From: Micractinium sp. NFX-FRZ
Lineage: Eukaryota > Chlorophyta > Trebouxiophyceae > Chlorellales > Chlorellaceae
DNA: 64,000 nucleotides
Assembly: GCA_029339195.1 (NCBI GenBank)
Contig: JAPTJF010000150.1
Coordinates: 62,001-126,000 of the forward strand
Direction: 5' to 3'
The translations under genes were made by a program, and so were the position numbers. Numbering within the stretch: the first letter of the stretch is position 1; every line of letters starts with the position of its first letter. Below are positions 11,049 to 23,202 of this stretch, piece by piece. A model generated the notes under the pieces. The model searched no databases. It was given only the letters and a program-made list of their open reading frames with translations, and was not told the DNA's origin.

Positions 11049-13966
11049 ATGGCTGTGCAGTTCTGGGCGGCCCCTGTGTGCCCCTGGGCGCAGCGCGGCT
11101 TCATTGCACTGATGGAGGCGGGTGAGTGGGCGTCGCCTCCCTTGTGGGACCCAGGGGAATGCAGGCTTGAAGTGTTGTGACTCGACGCGGCTCCAACAGT
11201 AGTGCCGGATCCTTTAGTTGGGTCCAACCAATTTCCATCCCCTGCCTCCACTCTCAGGCGCCCCCTTTGAGTACAAAACCGTCGACCTGCACAACAAGAG
11301 CGACGAGTTTGTGCAGCTGTACCGCCAGGTGGTGTGCGACGACACAGCCAATGCCAAGGTGGGCAGGAGGGCGGGCAAGGGTGGGGGTGAGGGTGGGCAG
11401 TGGGAGGGCGGGTAGGCAGGCAGGCAGGAGCGGTGCATGCTGTTGGCATCAAACATTGTGACTGTGCTATTCACATGTATTGTTCCTACACACATATGTC
11501 CGCTTCCGCTTCCGCCCAGGTGCCCGTCCTGGTGGATGGCCCCCTGAGCATCACAGAGTCACCGGTGGTGGCAGAGTATGTGCTGAGGAAGTACGCCGCT
11601 GACAAGGGTGAGGAGAGAGCGGGCACGGGGCGCAAGGCTGTGAACAAATGGCACTGAGCTTGGGGCAGGGGCTCCGGCATGTGGATGGATGAGGGCAGAG
11701 CTTGCGCCGGGGTTTGCGGGGATCTGGATGGGACGGTCCGGAGCTTGGGCCGGGGTTTGCGGGGATCTGGATGGGACGGTCCGGAGCTTGGGGCGGCGCT
11801 CAGCTTGAGGTCGGCTTCCTGTGGCCCTGCCCCTCGCCCCGGCCTTGCCCTCCCTGCCCTGCCCCTCGCCCCGGCCTTGCCCTCGCTGCCCTGCCCTGCC
11901 CTGCCCTGCCCCTTGCCCTGGCCTCGTCCCCCCCTGCGATGCCCTGCCCTGCCTGCTCTGCCCTCCACGGCCCTGCCCTGCTCTGCCTACAACCCTCTGC
12001 CTTCTGACATCCTTCCGGTGCACCCCTGCGATGCCTGAATCCTGGCATGTTTCTGTTTGGTGTGCAACACACGCTCCTGCCCACAACCCTCTGCCTGCAG
12101 ACGTCCTGCCGGGAAGCGGACCCTGCGGTGCTTCAACATGTTGTCAGTGCAGTGCAACACACGCTCCTGCCCACAACCCTCTGGCTGCAGACATCCTGCC
12201 AGCGGATCCAGCGGTGCTGGCCCGGGCGCGCCTCTTTGCCGAGCTCTTTGTATCCTACGTGACCGCCGCACAGGCAAGTTTGGAGCAGACGGCCGAACTA
12301 GGTGTGTGCGTCTGTGCCCTCTTTTGCCACGGTGCAACCAGTACGTCACCTGATGTGTGTGTGCCCTGGAACCGAACCAACCGCCCTGCCCCCCCCAGTA
12401 CTGTGCAGGGCGCGGTGCTCAAGTCTGACACGCCACAGAAGCAGTTGTGTGCATTGCAGCGCAACACATGACACTTCCTGCTGCGAACGCCCTGCAACTG
12501 GCCCGCCCGGGACCCCCCTGCTGTTACTGTGCAGGGCGCGGTGCTCAAGTCTGACACGCCTCAGAGGCTGAGCGAGGCCACGCAGCAGATGACAGCGGCT
12601 CTCAAGGTAAAGAGCACAGCGCAGCAAGTTGGCCCACCTCTGTCTGGTGCTGGGATGTGCTCTCGCTGGCAACACCCAGTGTGGCAAGGGCACTCGAGGT
12701 GCCATGCTGGGCTGTGCAGTCGTGGGTGGGAGGATGGCAAGTGGTGTGGGGGGCCTATTGGAGGCCGCTCAGCACAGGGCGGCGGCTTTCGCTTGGTAGA
12801 ATGCGCTGCGCTCTGCTGGTGGCGGGGTGGGGTAAGCCGGGGTGGGGCACAACGTGGGGCATGCTGGTGGGATTCCGGAGGATGTCCGGCGGCCAGGTGC
12901 TGCATGCATGGCGCAGCGGCCGCAGGCGCACTGGGGCGTAACAACTACCAAGGGTCCATTGGCGTCAAGGCGGCTCCCCCTCTGCCCGCCTCATGCGTGG
13001 CTGAGCTCCCCCCCCCCTCCATTGCCTACCCTGATCCACTCAGCCTGCTCCATCTGCTTTTCCGGGGAACTGGGTGCAGGTCATGGACTCTTTCCTCCAG
13101 TCCCAGGGCACCTCCGAGGGTGGCAGCTTCTTCCTGGGTGGGCAGTACAGGTGGGTGGGCCCAGCGTCTGGGGCGTCAGTACAGGCGGGGCGCACCCCGC
13201 GGGACAGCACGGCCAAGGCAACTCTGCTCCTGGCCGACCGCCTGCCCTTGGCCGCAGAATGGCGGGGTGGGTGGGTGCTTTCCACCAGGCCTGCACCGCG
13301 AACCCTGATTGATGCGTTGCCGGGCTCACTTACAGCCTGCTGCACTTTTTACCTCACTTGCTGATACTCCACATGGGCACTTCACAGTGATTCACTGAAT
13401 GATGACTGATTGATGGGCTCGACTGATTGATTGAAAGGCTGAATAACTGATTGATTGATAGATTGATTACGTTGGGTTCCCTGCCTTGCCTTCCTGCAGC
13501 GTTGCCGAGGTGCTCACCACCAGCCTGCTGCAGCGTGCGCTGATCTACTGCCAGGCCTACCGCAGCCTGGACCTGTGGCAGCTGGTGAGGGAGCAGCAGC
13601 TGGCGCGCATGGAGGCGTGGATGAAGGCAGCGCTGGAGCGCCCCTCGGGTGGGTGGGCGGGCCAACAACGGGGGGCCGTGTGAGGGAGCACCTGAAGCAG
13701 TTGTGCATTGATGAGGACTGGTGCGGCGGCCGCTGGTGCTTTGGCTACGGCACGCACCGCCTCCCTGCGCAGCCCTGGGCGCACCCACCTGCCCCAACTC
13801 TGCATGCGCTCCCGCGCGTGCCTGCCGACGTCCCCTCGTCAACCCATCCACCCCACGCTCTTCTCTCCACCCATTCCCTGCCACGCGTGCAGCCCAGGAG
13901 ACCATGCCCGATGAGGGGGAGCTGGTGGAGCACGGCAGGAAGTTCACGGTGCCCATGCAGCCCTAG
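11049..13966 (+). CDS. Glutathione S-transferase, cysteine type (omega/lambda-like)
   Basis: Eight exons (11049-11121, 11258-11358, 11520-11607, 12191-12273, 12535-12606, 13080-13150, 13500-13648, 13893-13966) keep phase throughout and give 236 residues, the normal GST length. The N-terminal thioredoxin fold starts MAVQFWAAPVCPWAQRGF; Cys11 in VCPWAQR is the expected catalytic Cys of omega/lambda/DHAR-type enzymes. Then come FEYKTVDLHNKSDEF and VPVLVDGPLSITESPVVAEY, the cis-Pro and glutathione-binding ESP motif. The C-terminal helical domain includes GGSFFLGGQYSVAEVLTTSL. Expected role: glutathione-dependent thiol transfer or dehydroascorbate reduction rather than classical conjugation. The intron after 12273 starts GCAAGT, a GC-AG intron. 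Three exons have junction copies in neighbouring introns or flank. Confidence 0.92.
11706..11800 (+). repeat. Minisatellite in GST intron 3
   Basis: Two near-identical ~43 bp units reading CGGGGTTTGCGGGGATCTGG and onward, followed (11815-11935) by C-rich CTGCCCTGCC runs. It makes this intron longer than its neighbours. Confidence 0.7.
11988..12190 (+). repeat. Tandem copies of the GST exon 4 acceptor edge
   Basis: Upstream of the genuine acceptor (exon 4 starts 12191) the same tract, ACAACCCTCTG..TGCAGACATCC, occurs ending near 12100 with a 90 bp offset and, more decayed, near 12007. The middle copy keeps CTGCAG and codons resembling DVLPGSGPCG. Confidence 0.85.
12400..12434 (+). repeat. Copy of the GST exon 5 acceptor edge
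   Basis: ACTGTGCAGGGCGCGGTGCT and the following GTCTGACACGCC recur exactly 126 bp upstream of the genuine exon 5 start (12535). The copy includes a CAG acceptor look-alike (12408). Confidence 0.9.
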
Positions 13967-14008
13967 GGGCAGTTGGTTGGTGAACGTGGCGACTTGCAAT
14001 GCATTCTA

Positions 14009-14013
14009 TGTAA
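14009..14013 (+). terminator. Probable poly(A) motif TGTAA for GST
   Basis: TGTAA 43 bp past the GST stop. Confidence 0.5.
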
Positions 14014-14040
14014 AGATACAAGAGGACAGGACCTTAGCTG

Positions 14041-14114
14041 AGGTGAGGGGGAGCTGGTTGAGCATGGGCAGGAAGTTCACGGCACTTATGCAGCCCTAGG
14101 GACAGTTAGTTCCT
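14041..14114 (+). repeat. Copy of the GST terminal coding exon, with its stop codon, in the 3' flank
   Basis: The tract GAGGGGGAGCTGGT..AGGAAGTTCACGG..ATGCAGCCCTAGG of exon 8 (13909-13967) is repeated about 133 bp downstream with several changes. The copy still ends ATGCAGCCCTAG. Confidence 0.85.
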
Positions 14115-14395
14115 GGGGACTGTATTCTCAGCAGGATAGGACGTTGGCACGCTTGATGCGGGCCAGGTCAATGGTGTTGGGCACGGCACAAAGCAACGAC
14201 TGCCTGGTTTGCCTGTATTGCTCTTAGCTTCAGATCTGAATGCATGTGATGTCAACAATCAGTGGTCGGCGTGCCCGGCAGGAGGAGGACGGCTGCTGGC
14301 CTGGCCCCATCCCCTCGAGGGACCCATGCAGGGGCGCCAGCGTCCGGCCGCCCGCCTGCCGTGGCTCGGCCCTGGGTGCACCACTGTGGCACAGC

Positions 14396-15922
14396 TCACA
14401 GGCGGCGCAGGCGCTGGCCGTTCAGGAACTCGGCACGTGAGAGCAGGCTGCTGCCCACCAGCTGCACCTCCACCTGCCGGGGGCAAGGAGGGGGACGGGA
14501 GGCGCATTCAGGGAGGTGTACCAATCACACCAGGCTCCTGTCGGATGGCGTGCCTGCACATATTTTGCCCATGTACATGTATCCACACAACAGATGCAGC
14601 CGCAAAGCGCAGAGGTGGACGCAGCAAATGAAGTACAGTGCCAGGAAGCCGGCAGGGGGCAGATGCCAAGAAGCACTTGCTGCCGGCTGCCGCGTCATCA
14701 CCTGCGGGGTGCAGCCCGGGTTGCCTCGCACGTCCAGCGCCTCCAGCCTGGCGCCAGCTGGCAGCACGCCTGCATGGTAAAGGCGCGCGCACGGTATTGA
14801 CAGCATGAGCGCGTGCGCGTGAATGTGCACGGCAGAGCAACAACATCCTGTCTCCAGCCTGGTGCGCCAGCTGGCAGCACCTCTGCGTAAAGTTGAGGGA
14901 CGCACAGGCATAGTTGTGGTCATGCATGCTGTGAGATGCGAGCATGCGGGACTCACATGCCCCCACCCACCTCCCGCCTGTCTGGCACGCAACACAGCAC
15001 CCCTCCCCCAGCCACGTGCAGTGTCGCCCGCAGAGCATCTTCCCCTCCTCCCCACCCCGCCTCTACCCCTGCTTGCCACAGTCCCGTGGGTGGAGCGCCG
15101 GTGCATGCTGCGCACGCTGCCCACCCACCCGGCAGGCGCAGCAGCTCCCCTTGCTCGAGCTGGTTGTGGTCGAGGTACAGCCAGCGGATGGATGTCAGGC
15201 GGTGCAGGCCGTCCAGGGAGCTCAAGCCAGAATGAGAGGCATACAGCTTTGTGATGCCACCCAGCAACGCCTCCGAGCCGCCTGCGGGGGGTGGTAAGGC
15301 ACGGTAGGAGGCGGGGCGGGGGGTGCGATGGGAGGGGGCGCGCAAGCGAGGGAGAGTGGGGTGCTTGCAGGCTGGGGCAGAGGCGGGAGGGCTGCACTGT
15401 CCAGGCCTGGCAGCGAGGACGACAGGGCAGCCCGAGAGTTTGGCAGTTGCTCCAGTTGCAAGCTACGCAGGCCAACCAGTCAGGGCAGCCAAGCAGGCGT
15501 GTGATGCAGGCAGCTGGGCAAGGCCTGATTGTCCAGCTGGGCACGGCGTGCTTGTGCGTGCGCTTGCCAACCAACCCCTCGCGCATGCAGCCCACCAAAG
15601 TCGGCGAGGCTGCGTGCTTGAATGCCCCCTAGGTCCAAGTAGTGTATGGGGCCGTCCACGTGATCCAACAGGCCCCCTGGGAGATCGCGCAGCTCCTGGT
15701 GCTGAAAGGGCAGGTGGGGACAGCCAGGCGGGCGGGGTCAGGGCCGCCAGCCGGGGCGGCAGACCATCAGTGAGCAAGGCCGTTGCGGCGCACTGCCAAC
15801 TTGCTTCGCACCGCACCTACCTCTTCCAGAACCAGCACGCCCGAAGACGGTCGCGGGATGGGAATGCTCAACCGGGCGCCGCCGGCCTCACGGGCCTGCA
15901 AGGCGCGCGGCCACTTCCCCAT
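14396..15922 (-). CDS. Leucine-rich-repeat protein of unknown role
   Basis: Confident exons: 15821-15922 (starts MGKWPRALQAREAGG), 15129-15281, 14702-14769 and 14396-14473 (ends EFLNGQRLRRL). Less certain: an exon starting 15701 with IHYLDLGGIQARSLADFGGL, whose donor I could not fix, and one from about 15452 to 15396 with LQLEQLPNSR. LRR units show the LxxLxLxxN pattern, e.g. GLHRLTSIRWLYLDHNQLE and LEALDVRGNPG. No F-box, kinase, signal peptide or membrane segment is visible. A docking or scaffold role is the default inference for short LRR proteins. The 5' edge of exon 14702-14769 is copied in the upstream intron. Confidence 0.68.
14852..14888 (-). repeat. Copy of an LRR-gene acceptor edge
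   Basis: CTCCAGCCTGG..GCGCCAGCTGGCAGCAC from 14741-14769 recurs about 113 bp away in the preceding intron, again followed by a CAG acceptor look-alike on the minus strand. Confidence 0.8.
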
Positions 15923-16952
15923 AGGCCGGTGTCACGCCATACGGGCTTCGGGACACGCCGCAACAGGCAGAGGGAGGTTCCAGAGCCCCACCCAGTTTCT
16001 GATCACTTCTTGGCTTGATTGGCCTTGCAGGGCCCTGGGTGCAGCTGCAGACACTTGCACAGGCAGCGGGTGCTGTCCCAAGGATGGCCAGGAAAGAGGG
16101 GTTGGCGCCCCATAACTGCATGCCCCCGAGGAGGGCACCTGACTTGAGCGGTGCCGCTGCCCCTGCTAGCCACGCACCCGCTGGCTGCTGCCACGCCAGG
16201 GCTGAACCACATCCGGCTCTTTAACCCTAATCCTATCGGTTGCTCGCCTCCCCGAGGTGTCATACCCCACTACCAAGGGCTTCACCCCAGCATTCCCCTT
16301 GCATCCCCTGCACAAGCAATGCCCAACACAGCAGCCCCCATCCACAGCTGCCCTCCTTGGGTGGGCAGGCATGTGCCCCCAGCACGGGCGCATGAGAGCC
16401 TCGTCAGCTCGCTCCTGCCCTGTTCCAGAGGGCAGCAACCAAGGTGCTGCAGCTTTTTGTAAATTAGTACTACTCAGCCGGGACATACAGGAGGAGCGGG
16501 AGAGTTGTGAGGGGCAAAGTCTAAGTTGGGGAGGGGCTTCTGTAGCTAGGACGCTTCTGGCAACTGTCGCACCACCTTTTACCAAGTGCACCCATTCAGT
16601 TGGCCCCTGAGCTGTTAGACTCACTGCTCACAGCAACCAAACAATCGGCTCCAGCTGTTGCTGCTGCTTCCTAGTAGAGTTACAGGGGCACAGTGGGCGA
16701 GGCTTCCCAAATACATGTGTACAGCTGTTACGAATGAGATCACTATACAGTGGCAACACAACACCGCACATGCCATCAGTGGCACAGCCTCCTCCTGCTG
16801 CGGCAGCTGCTGGGCGCCGCCGCCACCGCCTCTGTGCATGGGCGGCTGCTGGTGCGGGGGCACGCCTGGCGGCTGGGGCGCAGGTGCTTGCGCAGCGCCT
16901 TGCTGCAGGAATTGGGACCAGCACTGGCAGGTGCTCCAGGGGATGAGCCATC
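15923..16952. other. Intergenic; holds RanBPM poly(A) motif
   Basis: No exon supported. TGTAA on the minus strand at 16680-16684 lies 270 bp past the RanBPM-like stop. ORFs in this stretch are Ala/Pro/Gln-biased shadows. Confidence 0.5.
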
Positions 16953-19900
16953 TCACTCCACCATTGGCTCTGCCTCCTCCTCCTGCTGCTGCTCCCCGTC
17001 CCCACCGCCCTCCGTGGGCTGCTGCTGCGCGCCCGGCAGCTGTGGCAGATGCTCCTGGAGATCGAACTCGGGGCCGTGGCCGCCTGCCAGGCTGTGCAGC
17101 TCGCGCTGCAGGGGGGGTAAGCAGGGGCTGGTTGGACAAGTGGGCAGATCCTACAGCACCGCCGCCTGTCCGTGCCCCTGCCTGCCAGCAGCAGAAGCAG
17201 TGCCCCAAACTGTAACCGGCGCCACTGCCACTGCCAACTGGACTGAACTGCAAACGCAGCACGCTCCACACGCTGCACCACACCCAGGAAGCTGCCCCGC
17301 ACCTGCACCGCCACCAGCTGCTGCAGCACCGCTTCCAGGGCAGCCTGCAGGCAGCGGCCACAGCAAAGAGTAGAAATGTGATTACCAGAGAACAGTACTA
17401 GCCCAACTGCTTGCTGGCAACCAGGCAAGGCAGCCAGCAGCCAGCAACCGGCAGCAGCAGCAGCAGCAGCAGCAGGCCGACCAGCTGGCCAGTGAGTTCC
17501 AGCAAGCAGCCCAGGATGCTGTGCGGCACATCCTGGCCACCGCCGGAAACCGACCCCACAAGGGGCGGCAAGCTTCCAGATGGGCACAGCGCGCACACCT
17601 GGGGCTCCCGGCTGCCTGGGGGCGCACGCGAGCGCAGCAGCGCCGCATTCACCACATCTGCCGTCGCCTCACGCTGCGCCGGCGCCAACAGCGGTGCCAG
17701 CGGTGACTGCAGCCATGCGCAGGCCGGAGGGAGTGTTGAACGACCCCGAGAGCGCTGAGAGGCGAGCATGCGAGGATCGCAGGCAGCCTGCAGGCGGCAG
17801 TGGCTGTTGCAGGCCCTGCCCAGGCGGCTGCCGGTAGGTGCGGGATGCCAGCCCAGGACTGGGCTCAACCTCGCCGCATGCTCCGCAAGCGGCCCCACAT
17901 TCAGCCACAGCACACCTGCGTCCCCCACCTGCTATGGTGTGCTGCTCACCCAACAAGCCACCCGTCCACCTGCCTGTCGGGTCAGCCAACCGCCCCACCC
18001 ACACACACACACACACATCTGCCACCCAGCAGCAGCACTCCCCAGCAACCCACCTGCTCCGGCTGCTGGTAGGCAATGAGGGCCACCACGTCACGCAGCT
18101 GTGCATCGTGCTCAGGGGAGGCGCCACGCAGCGCGGACAGCGTGCCCTCGGCATAGCTTAGCGCGCCGCCAATGTCGCCACGCCTGCAGCAGTCAGGACG
18201 GCGGCGCGTAACCCAAGGGCATTGTGCAGCGCGCCCCCCGCATACCCCAGTGCGCCTGTGGAGGGTGGACAGCCCACGGCACAGCCATGTACTGATGGCA
18301 GCGGTACGCACGCGTGCATGCACACGCATGCATGCAGACTTGCTTGCGTGCGCCAAACAACCGCACCCACCCACCCACACACTCTTCCACCCACCAACCC
18401 ACATCACAACACCCACTCCCTGACCTTCACCACACTGCACCTTAACCAACCTCACCTCATCAGTTCGATGTACTGCTGGCAGGCCAGGTGGAACTGAAGC
18501 TCAAAGCTGCCGCCACCACTGCTGCTGCCGCTGCTGCCGCTGTCGCCTGGGCTTCTGCCGCCGCTGCCGGGCGCCGCAGGTGCAGCCAGCAGCTCTGGTG
18601 CCTGTGTTTGCAGCAGCTGCCGGGCAGCTGCCGTGTCGCCTGCCATGAGCAGCTGGCGCAGTGTGGCCCGTGCTGGCAGCAGCGCCAGTGCCGACGCATC
18701 CTGGCTGCAGCTCGCGCCGGCTCCTGTAAGCGGAGCAGCAGCCGCACCACTGCTGGGGCTGCCCCCGTTGGCTGCTACGGCCGAGGTCCCCGCCGCAGCT
18801 GCTGTGCTGCTGCCCCCACCGGGGCTGCATGAGCGCAAGCAAGGGCAGCAGGGTGAGGCAGGGGGCAGGCAGTGTGCGCCTGGCAGAGGCAGGCACCAAG
18901 CCTGACATCACATGCAGCACAGTGAGCCACCGCACACGGAGCCTGTGCAGTAAGCAACGCAGCCGCACCAGCAGCATGCCACCAGAAGCATTGCTGGCAG
19001 CTTATCCACGGCGCCAGCATGCAGCAGCAACACCAGAGGCCAGCGGAAGCAGCGGAGGAGCGGCACGGCATGCACCGGCTGCCTCGCTCACCCCTGCTGC
19101 TGCTGCTGTGGTTGCTGCTGTGGTTGCTCAGCGCCACCTGGTGCGGCATCCAGCGCTGCCAGCCCCGCTGCTTCGTCAAAGGCCGCTAGGGACTCGGCAT
19201 AGCCGTAGTGCAGGAGGTAGCCCCGCACCAGCTGGTGCACCTCGCCTGCGCTCACGCTCGTGCTGCGGGCGGCGGGTGGACAGAAGGGAGGGGGAGTGGT
19301 GGGGTTGAGGGCAGGGAGGCAGCCGTGTTGAGATGGGTTACGATCGGGAAGTGTGCAGGGCGGGGCGATGCTTGTGCGCGGGTGCGGGGGGGTGATGAGT
19401 GGCTCGCCGCGGCCCTGCCTCGCGTCTGTGCAAGTTTCCCTGCTCTCCCAAGCGCCTCACCCTCACCCTCACCCATTGCCAAACCCAGCCTAAATCCGCC
19501 CGGCCCCGCCCATTGCCACACCCAGCAGCCCAACCCTGCCCTCCCTGCCCGCGTGCAGCGCAGCGCCCCACCTCTCTAGCGCCTCCGTCTGCTGCTGCTG
19601 CTCGCTGGCCACCAGGGCGGCGACATTGAACTGGAACGGCCGGCGTCCAAAGTTCACCTCCACCCGTGCGCCCTGGCTGCAAGGCAGTGGGGAGCACGGG
19701 GCCAGGCCAGGCCAGGCCAGTGAGGAAAGTGACGTGAGACCCTGGCTGCAAGGCAGTGGGAAGGTCTGGCAGGGGTATGGGCTCTACCCCAGGACCCAGC
19801 CACATCACACTGAACATGGGGGACTGGGGCTGGGGAGCAGAACTGGCACACAGCTGGCCGCTGCTTCCTGGTTGCAGGGGGGCGAGCAGCAGCAGGCTGC

Positions 19901-21960
19901 GCAGGGTCAAGTCGGTGCAGGCAGCACTGTGGGAGGGGCGGCGCAGCAGCCTGGCACGAGCAGTGGGCGGGCGGGCTGGCTGGCCAGCCCATGTGTTTGC
20001 TTCATGTGCAGGAGCCAGTGCAGGCAGGCGGGCCACCACACCGGCGGCTTGGCTGCACTGTACATTTTTTCTCTACCTGCTGCTATGCCAGGCTGGCGGG
20101 GGCCTCACCTGTGCAGGCCTACTGTGGGGTAGAGCGGGTGCCCCGTGACGCCCCGGAACGCGGTGCCCAGGTGCTGCCCGTTCTTGCTGCGCACGGGGAG
20201 GGCAGGCAGGTGCCTGTTGGTGGGCAGCAGCCTGTTGCAAGCAAGGCCAACAGGCAAGCGGGGCAGGCAGGCAGGCGGGGCAGGGCAGGGCACAGCATGC
20301 GCAGCAGGGCACAGCGTGACATAGCAGGCCAGGGCCCAGCCCTCGTGCGTCTGTTCGCCCCCTCACGTAAAGAAGATCTCGTGCTTGGTCAGGTGGATGC
20401 CCGCTCCCACCACATCCCCGGGCCTGCAGGCATCCGAGGCATGCAGCAAGCACCACATGAGCGCACACATGCCCTGCATCTTGGCGCAGCCGCTACCAGC
20501 TGCCAAGCCCAGCGGGGGAGAGCTGCGCTCACGACCCACCAGGCACAGAGGAGGCAGGCTGAGTTGCCGCTGCGCTTGGCAACGACCCGCCCCTGGCCCT
20601 GAATCCTGTCCTGATCCCCAGGGGCAAAGACCACACAAGGCCCGCCCCTGCCCCAGCTGCACGCTGCCCCTCATGCCACTCCTTCCCGCCCAGCCTCGCC
20701 GCGCCCTTTCCTCCCACCGCTGCCCTGCCCGTCGCGCCGCGTTCACCCCCCCTAACAGCCTGCCCGGACTGCCGCACAGCCTGCATTGCCAGCCCACTAG
20801 CCTCTCACCCGAAGGAGGGCCCGTACTCCTCCCCACGCGCCGGCAGGCTGCTGTGGTGCTTGCGCCCCGTGTCCCCTCGGTAGCCGTAGCTGTGGGGTTC
20901 ATAGCTGCGGGGGCAGGAGGCGCCAGGGCCGGTTGTCGGCAGGGCAGCACACGCGTGGGCACAGAAGAAGCACACAGGGTTCTCCCAGTCTGAGTTGCAA
21001 CATCTTCCTTGCCAACACCTGCAGTCCCTGCCCTGCTTACAATCGCCTGGCCCCCAGCCTGTGTGGCCTTGACCGGGACTGCCCCCGCCCCGCCCGAACC
21101 GCAGCATATGGCGCCTCGTGAGGGGTGCCCGCTCACGCACTGCTGCTGTGCTGTGCTGTGCTGGAGCTGGAACTGGCAAGCTCACCCGGGGTGCCGCCCC
21201 TGCTTGAAGTTTCGGTCGGAGAAGCCCAGGGTGATTGAGCCGCCGCTGGCCTCCCTCACAGACAGCTCAAAGTAGTAGACCAGCTGGCGGCGGGGCACGG
21301 GGTGGTTGGCCTGAAGGGGGGAGGACAGAGGAGGGGATGGGAGAAGGGGTGAGCATAGGTGGCCTCCGCTTGGTGACGGCTTGCTCTCAGCCAAAGGAAT
21401 GTGCTGGCAGCCCTGCTCAACGGAAACGCTCACACAAGCCGGCGGCAGGCCTGCCGCAAACCAGCACCCATGAATTGCCCAATCCGTCAATTGAGGGCAG
21501 GCCCGGTTCACCGTCCGACGGCAGGCCCAGGCTCAATGTTTGAATACAGTCTCAGAGTGGTGATGCCAGGATGGGCAGGGCGCGCACAAGAGGCGGGCGA
21601 GGCACCCACCCACCGGCAGCAGCACCCACCTGTATGGAACCGACGTCGTTGTCATGCTGCGCAGGCCCGTTGTACTTGACCGACAGCTTGTCCTTGCCCA
21701 CCTGTGCAGCAGGGTTGCACATCAGTCGTGAAGGCAGGCGAGTGCACGCTCCAGGGGGGGCGGTTCGCTGGGCAGTCGGTTGCCCGCCTGCCGCCTCCGT
21801 CCCGGCAGGCGCAGGCGGCGGTGGCTGCTGCGAGGCCTCCAAGGCATTCAGATGCGCTTCTGCCGCAATCCCTCACCTCCAGGAAGGCCAGGCTGCCGCT
21901 GCTGGTGTTCAGCTCGCTGGGCAGCGGCTCGCGCTCTCGCGCGGGGCGTGGGAAGGCCAT
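16953..21960 (-). CDS. RANBPM: RanBPM-like protein: SPRY, LisH, CTLH and CRA domains
   Basis: Thirteen exons (21877-21960, 21630-21701, 21186-21310, 20809-20904, 20367-20423, 20109-20186, 19572-19676, 19092-19262, 18456-18824, 18054-18183, 17599-17706, 17303-17344, 16953-17105) join in phase to 529 residues. The SPRY domain (about 30-205) reads LVYYFELSVREASGG, ITLGFSDRNF, SYGYRGDTGRKH, GEEYGPSFG, GDVVGAGI and FFTKNGQHLGTAF. LisH (about 210-250): VHQLVRGYLLHYGYAESLAA. CTLH/CRA (about 375-490): FELQFHLACQQYIELMR, GDIGGALSYAEGTL, QREATADVVNAALL and AALEAVLQQLVAV. RanBP9/10 and yeast Gid1 with this domain order are scaffold subunits of the CTLH/GID ubiquitin ligase. A Ser/Gly/Ala insert of about 100 residues separates LisH from CTLH. 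Start could instead be an in-frame ATG at 22044. Confidence 0.94.
19740..19764 (-). repeat. Copy of the RanBPM exon acceptor edge
   Basis: CCCTGGCTGCAAGGCAGTGG, which straddles the acceptor of the exon starting 19676, occurs again 69 bp away inside the intron, next to a GGCCA pentamer run (19701-19720). Confidence 0.8.
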
Positions 21961-23202
21961 GGCGCTGCCCCCGGAAGGCCACTTTCGATCAGGACTCCTA
22001 CCGAGATCGGAAGCGCAACAAGACCGTGCAGACACACTGAACACTGCTGAACCCTCCTGCAGTCGGCTTTAGACCAACGCAGGCAGGGGATGTGTGCAGC
22101 TCTTAGAGATGAATGCCGCACAGACGCTTCCAAAAGAAGGCCCTCCTCTTGTGACACAGTTGTGTGCGCCACTGCTCTGTCAGCACTGCCCGCCTCCCGC
22201 CTCCCCCTGCCGCCGCCGTCAAGCTGTGCTGCGGGCAAGCCGCTGGCGCAGTTGGCACATGGACGTGCGGCGCTGTTGCATGCAGGCACATGATGCAGGC
22301 ACAGAACGCTGACCTTTGCACTGGGGGCACCAGCTTGCCCAAACACCACCATTTCAACTCCCGCTGCCACCACGCCTGCCGCAATGCACCCCTCTGCTCC
22401 CTCAAGTATCGAAGTGCAGTTACACCAAACAATGACAGATGAGAGATATCTGGTCCAACATGTCAAGCTCTAGCCAAGACGGCGCAAGCAGCCGGCCGCT
22501 GCGTGCAAGCGCCCACCGGCAGGCGCCAGCCCCACCGTGCGCGGGCCGGTGCCGTCGGTCGTTGAGCGCAGGGGCGGTATGTTACCACACACACAAGCAG
22601 TGCTAAGGCGCAAACAGGCGGCGGGGGGAGGCCCCTATGCAGCGTGGGCCAGTGAGTCCCCGACACCAATGAAAAGAAAGAAAGCCAAGGGAGGCGAGCC
22701 GAGGAGCAAAAGCAGGGAGGCAGGGTGTGAGAGAGTGCTAAGGCCTGGCAGCCCCGATGCACGTGGCGGGGGCAGCAGGAGAGGGGGAGGGAAAGGGGGG
22801 ATGCAAGGAGTGAGGGGGGACAGAGGGTGCCCGGCCGCTGGCTTTCTAGGGGGAGAGCAGCAGGTGGGGCGGGGGACACTTTGTTGCAAGTGTGGGGCTC
22901 TAGCGAGGAGGGGGAGGAAGTGAAGAAAGGGAGCAAATCGCCAAGCAGACAGGGGGGGGACGCAGGAGCAGGGGTTTACTTGCAAATAGGGGGCCGTAAT
23001 GGTGCCATAATTTTGTGCTTGGTTTGGGGATGAGGTTGGGTTGGGGTGGGGGGCTTGTCTACACTGGGGGCAGCGCTGGCTGAAGGCCCGTCAAGGCCAC
23101 GCACGCCGTGCTGCCCCGCCCATTCTGCTGCCGCTGCACCACCGCCGGCGTGCGGCCACGTCACAGAGGGTTGGACGGCGCCGGTGGTGGGAGGTAGGGT
23201 GC
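21961..23202. other. Intergenic: RanBPM upstream region and long 3' flank of the Tyr/Gly repeat gene
   Basis: No exon supported. The 22,600-23,000 part is purine/G-rich on the plus strand. A minus-strand TGTAA at 22420-22424, about 780 bp past the stop at 23203, is the nearest poly(A) candidate I found. Confidence 0.4.

Noticed and set aside
13649..13760. GST exon 7 read-through encoding EHLKQLCIDEDWCGGRW
   Set aside because: A good GTGGGT donor at 13649 joins in phase to the terminal exon, giving the normal GST length.
16628..17596. 322-codon minus-strand ORF
   Set aside because: Contains the RanBPM exon AALEAVLQQLVAVQ only by passing through unspliced introns; the spliced model explains it better.
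17813..17937. Extra RanBPM exon starting VGDAGVLWLNVGPL
   Set aside because: It has an acceptor-like AG, but splicing 18054 directly to 17706 gives the continuous YQQPEQSPLAPLL expected of the CRA domain.
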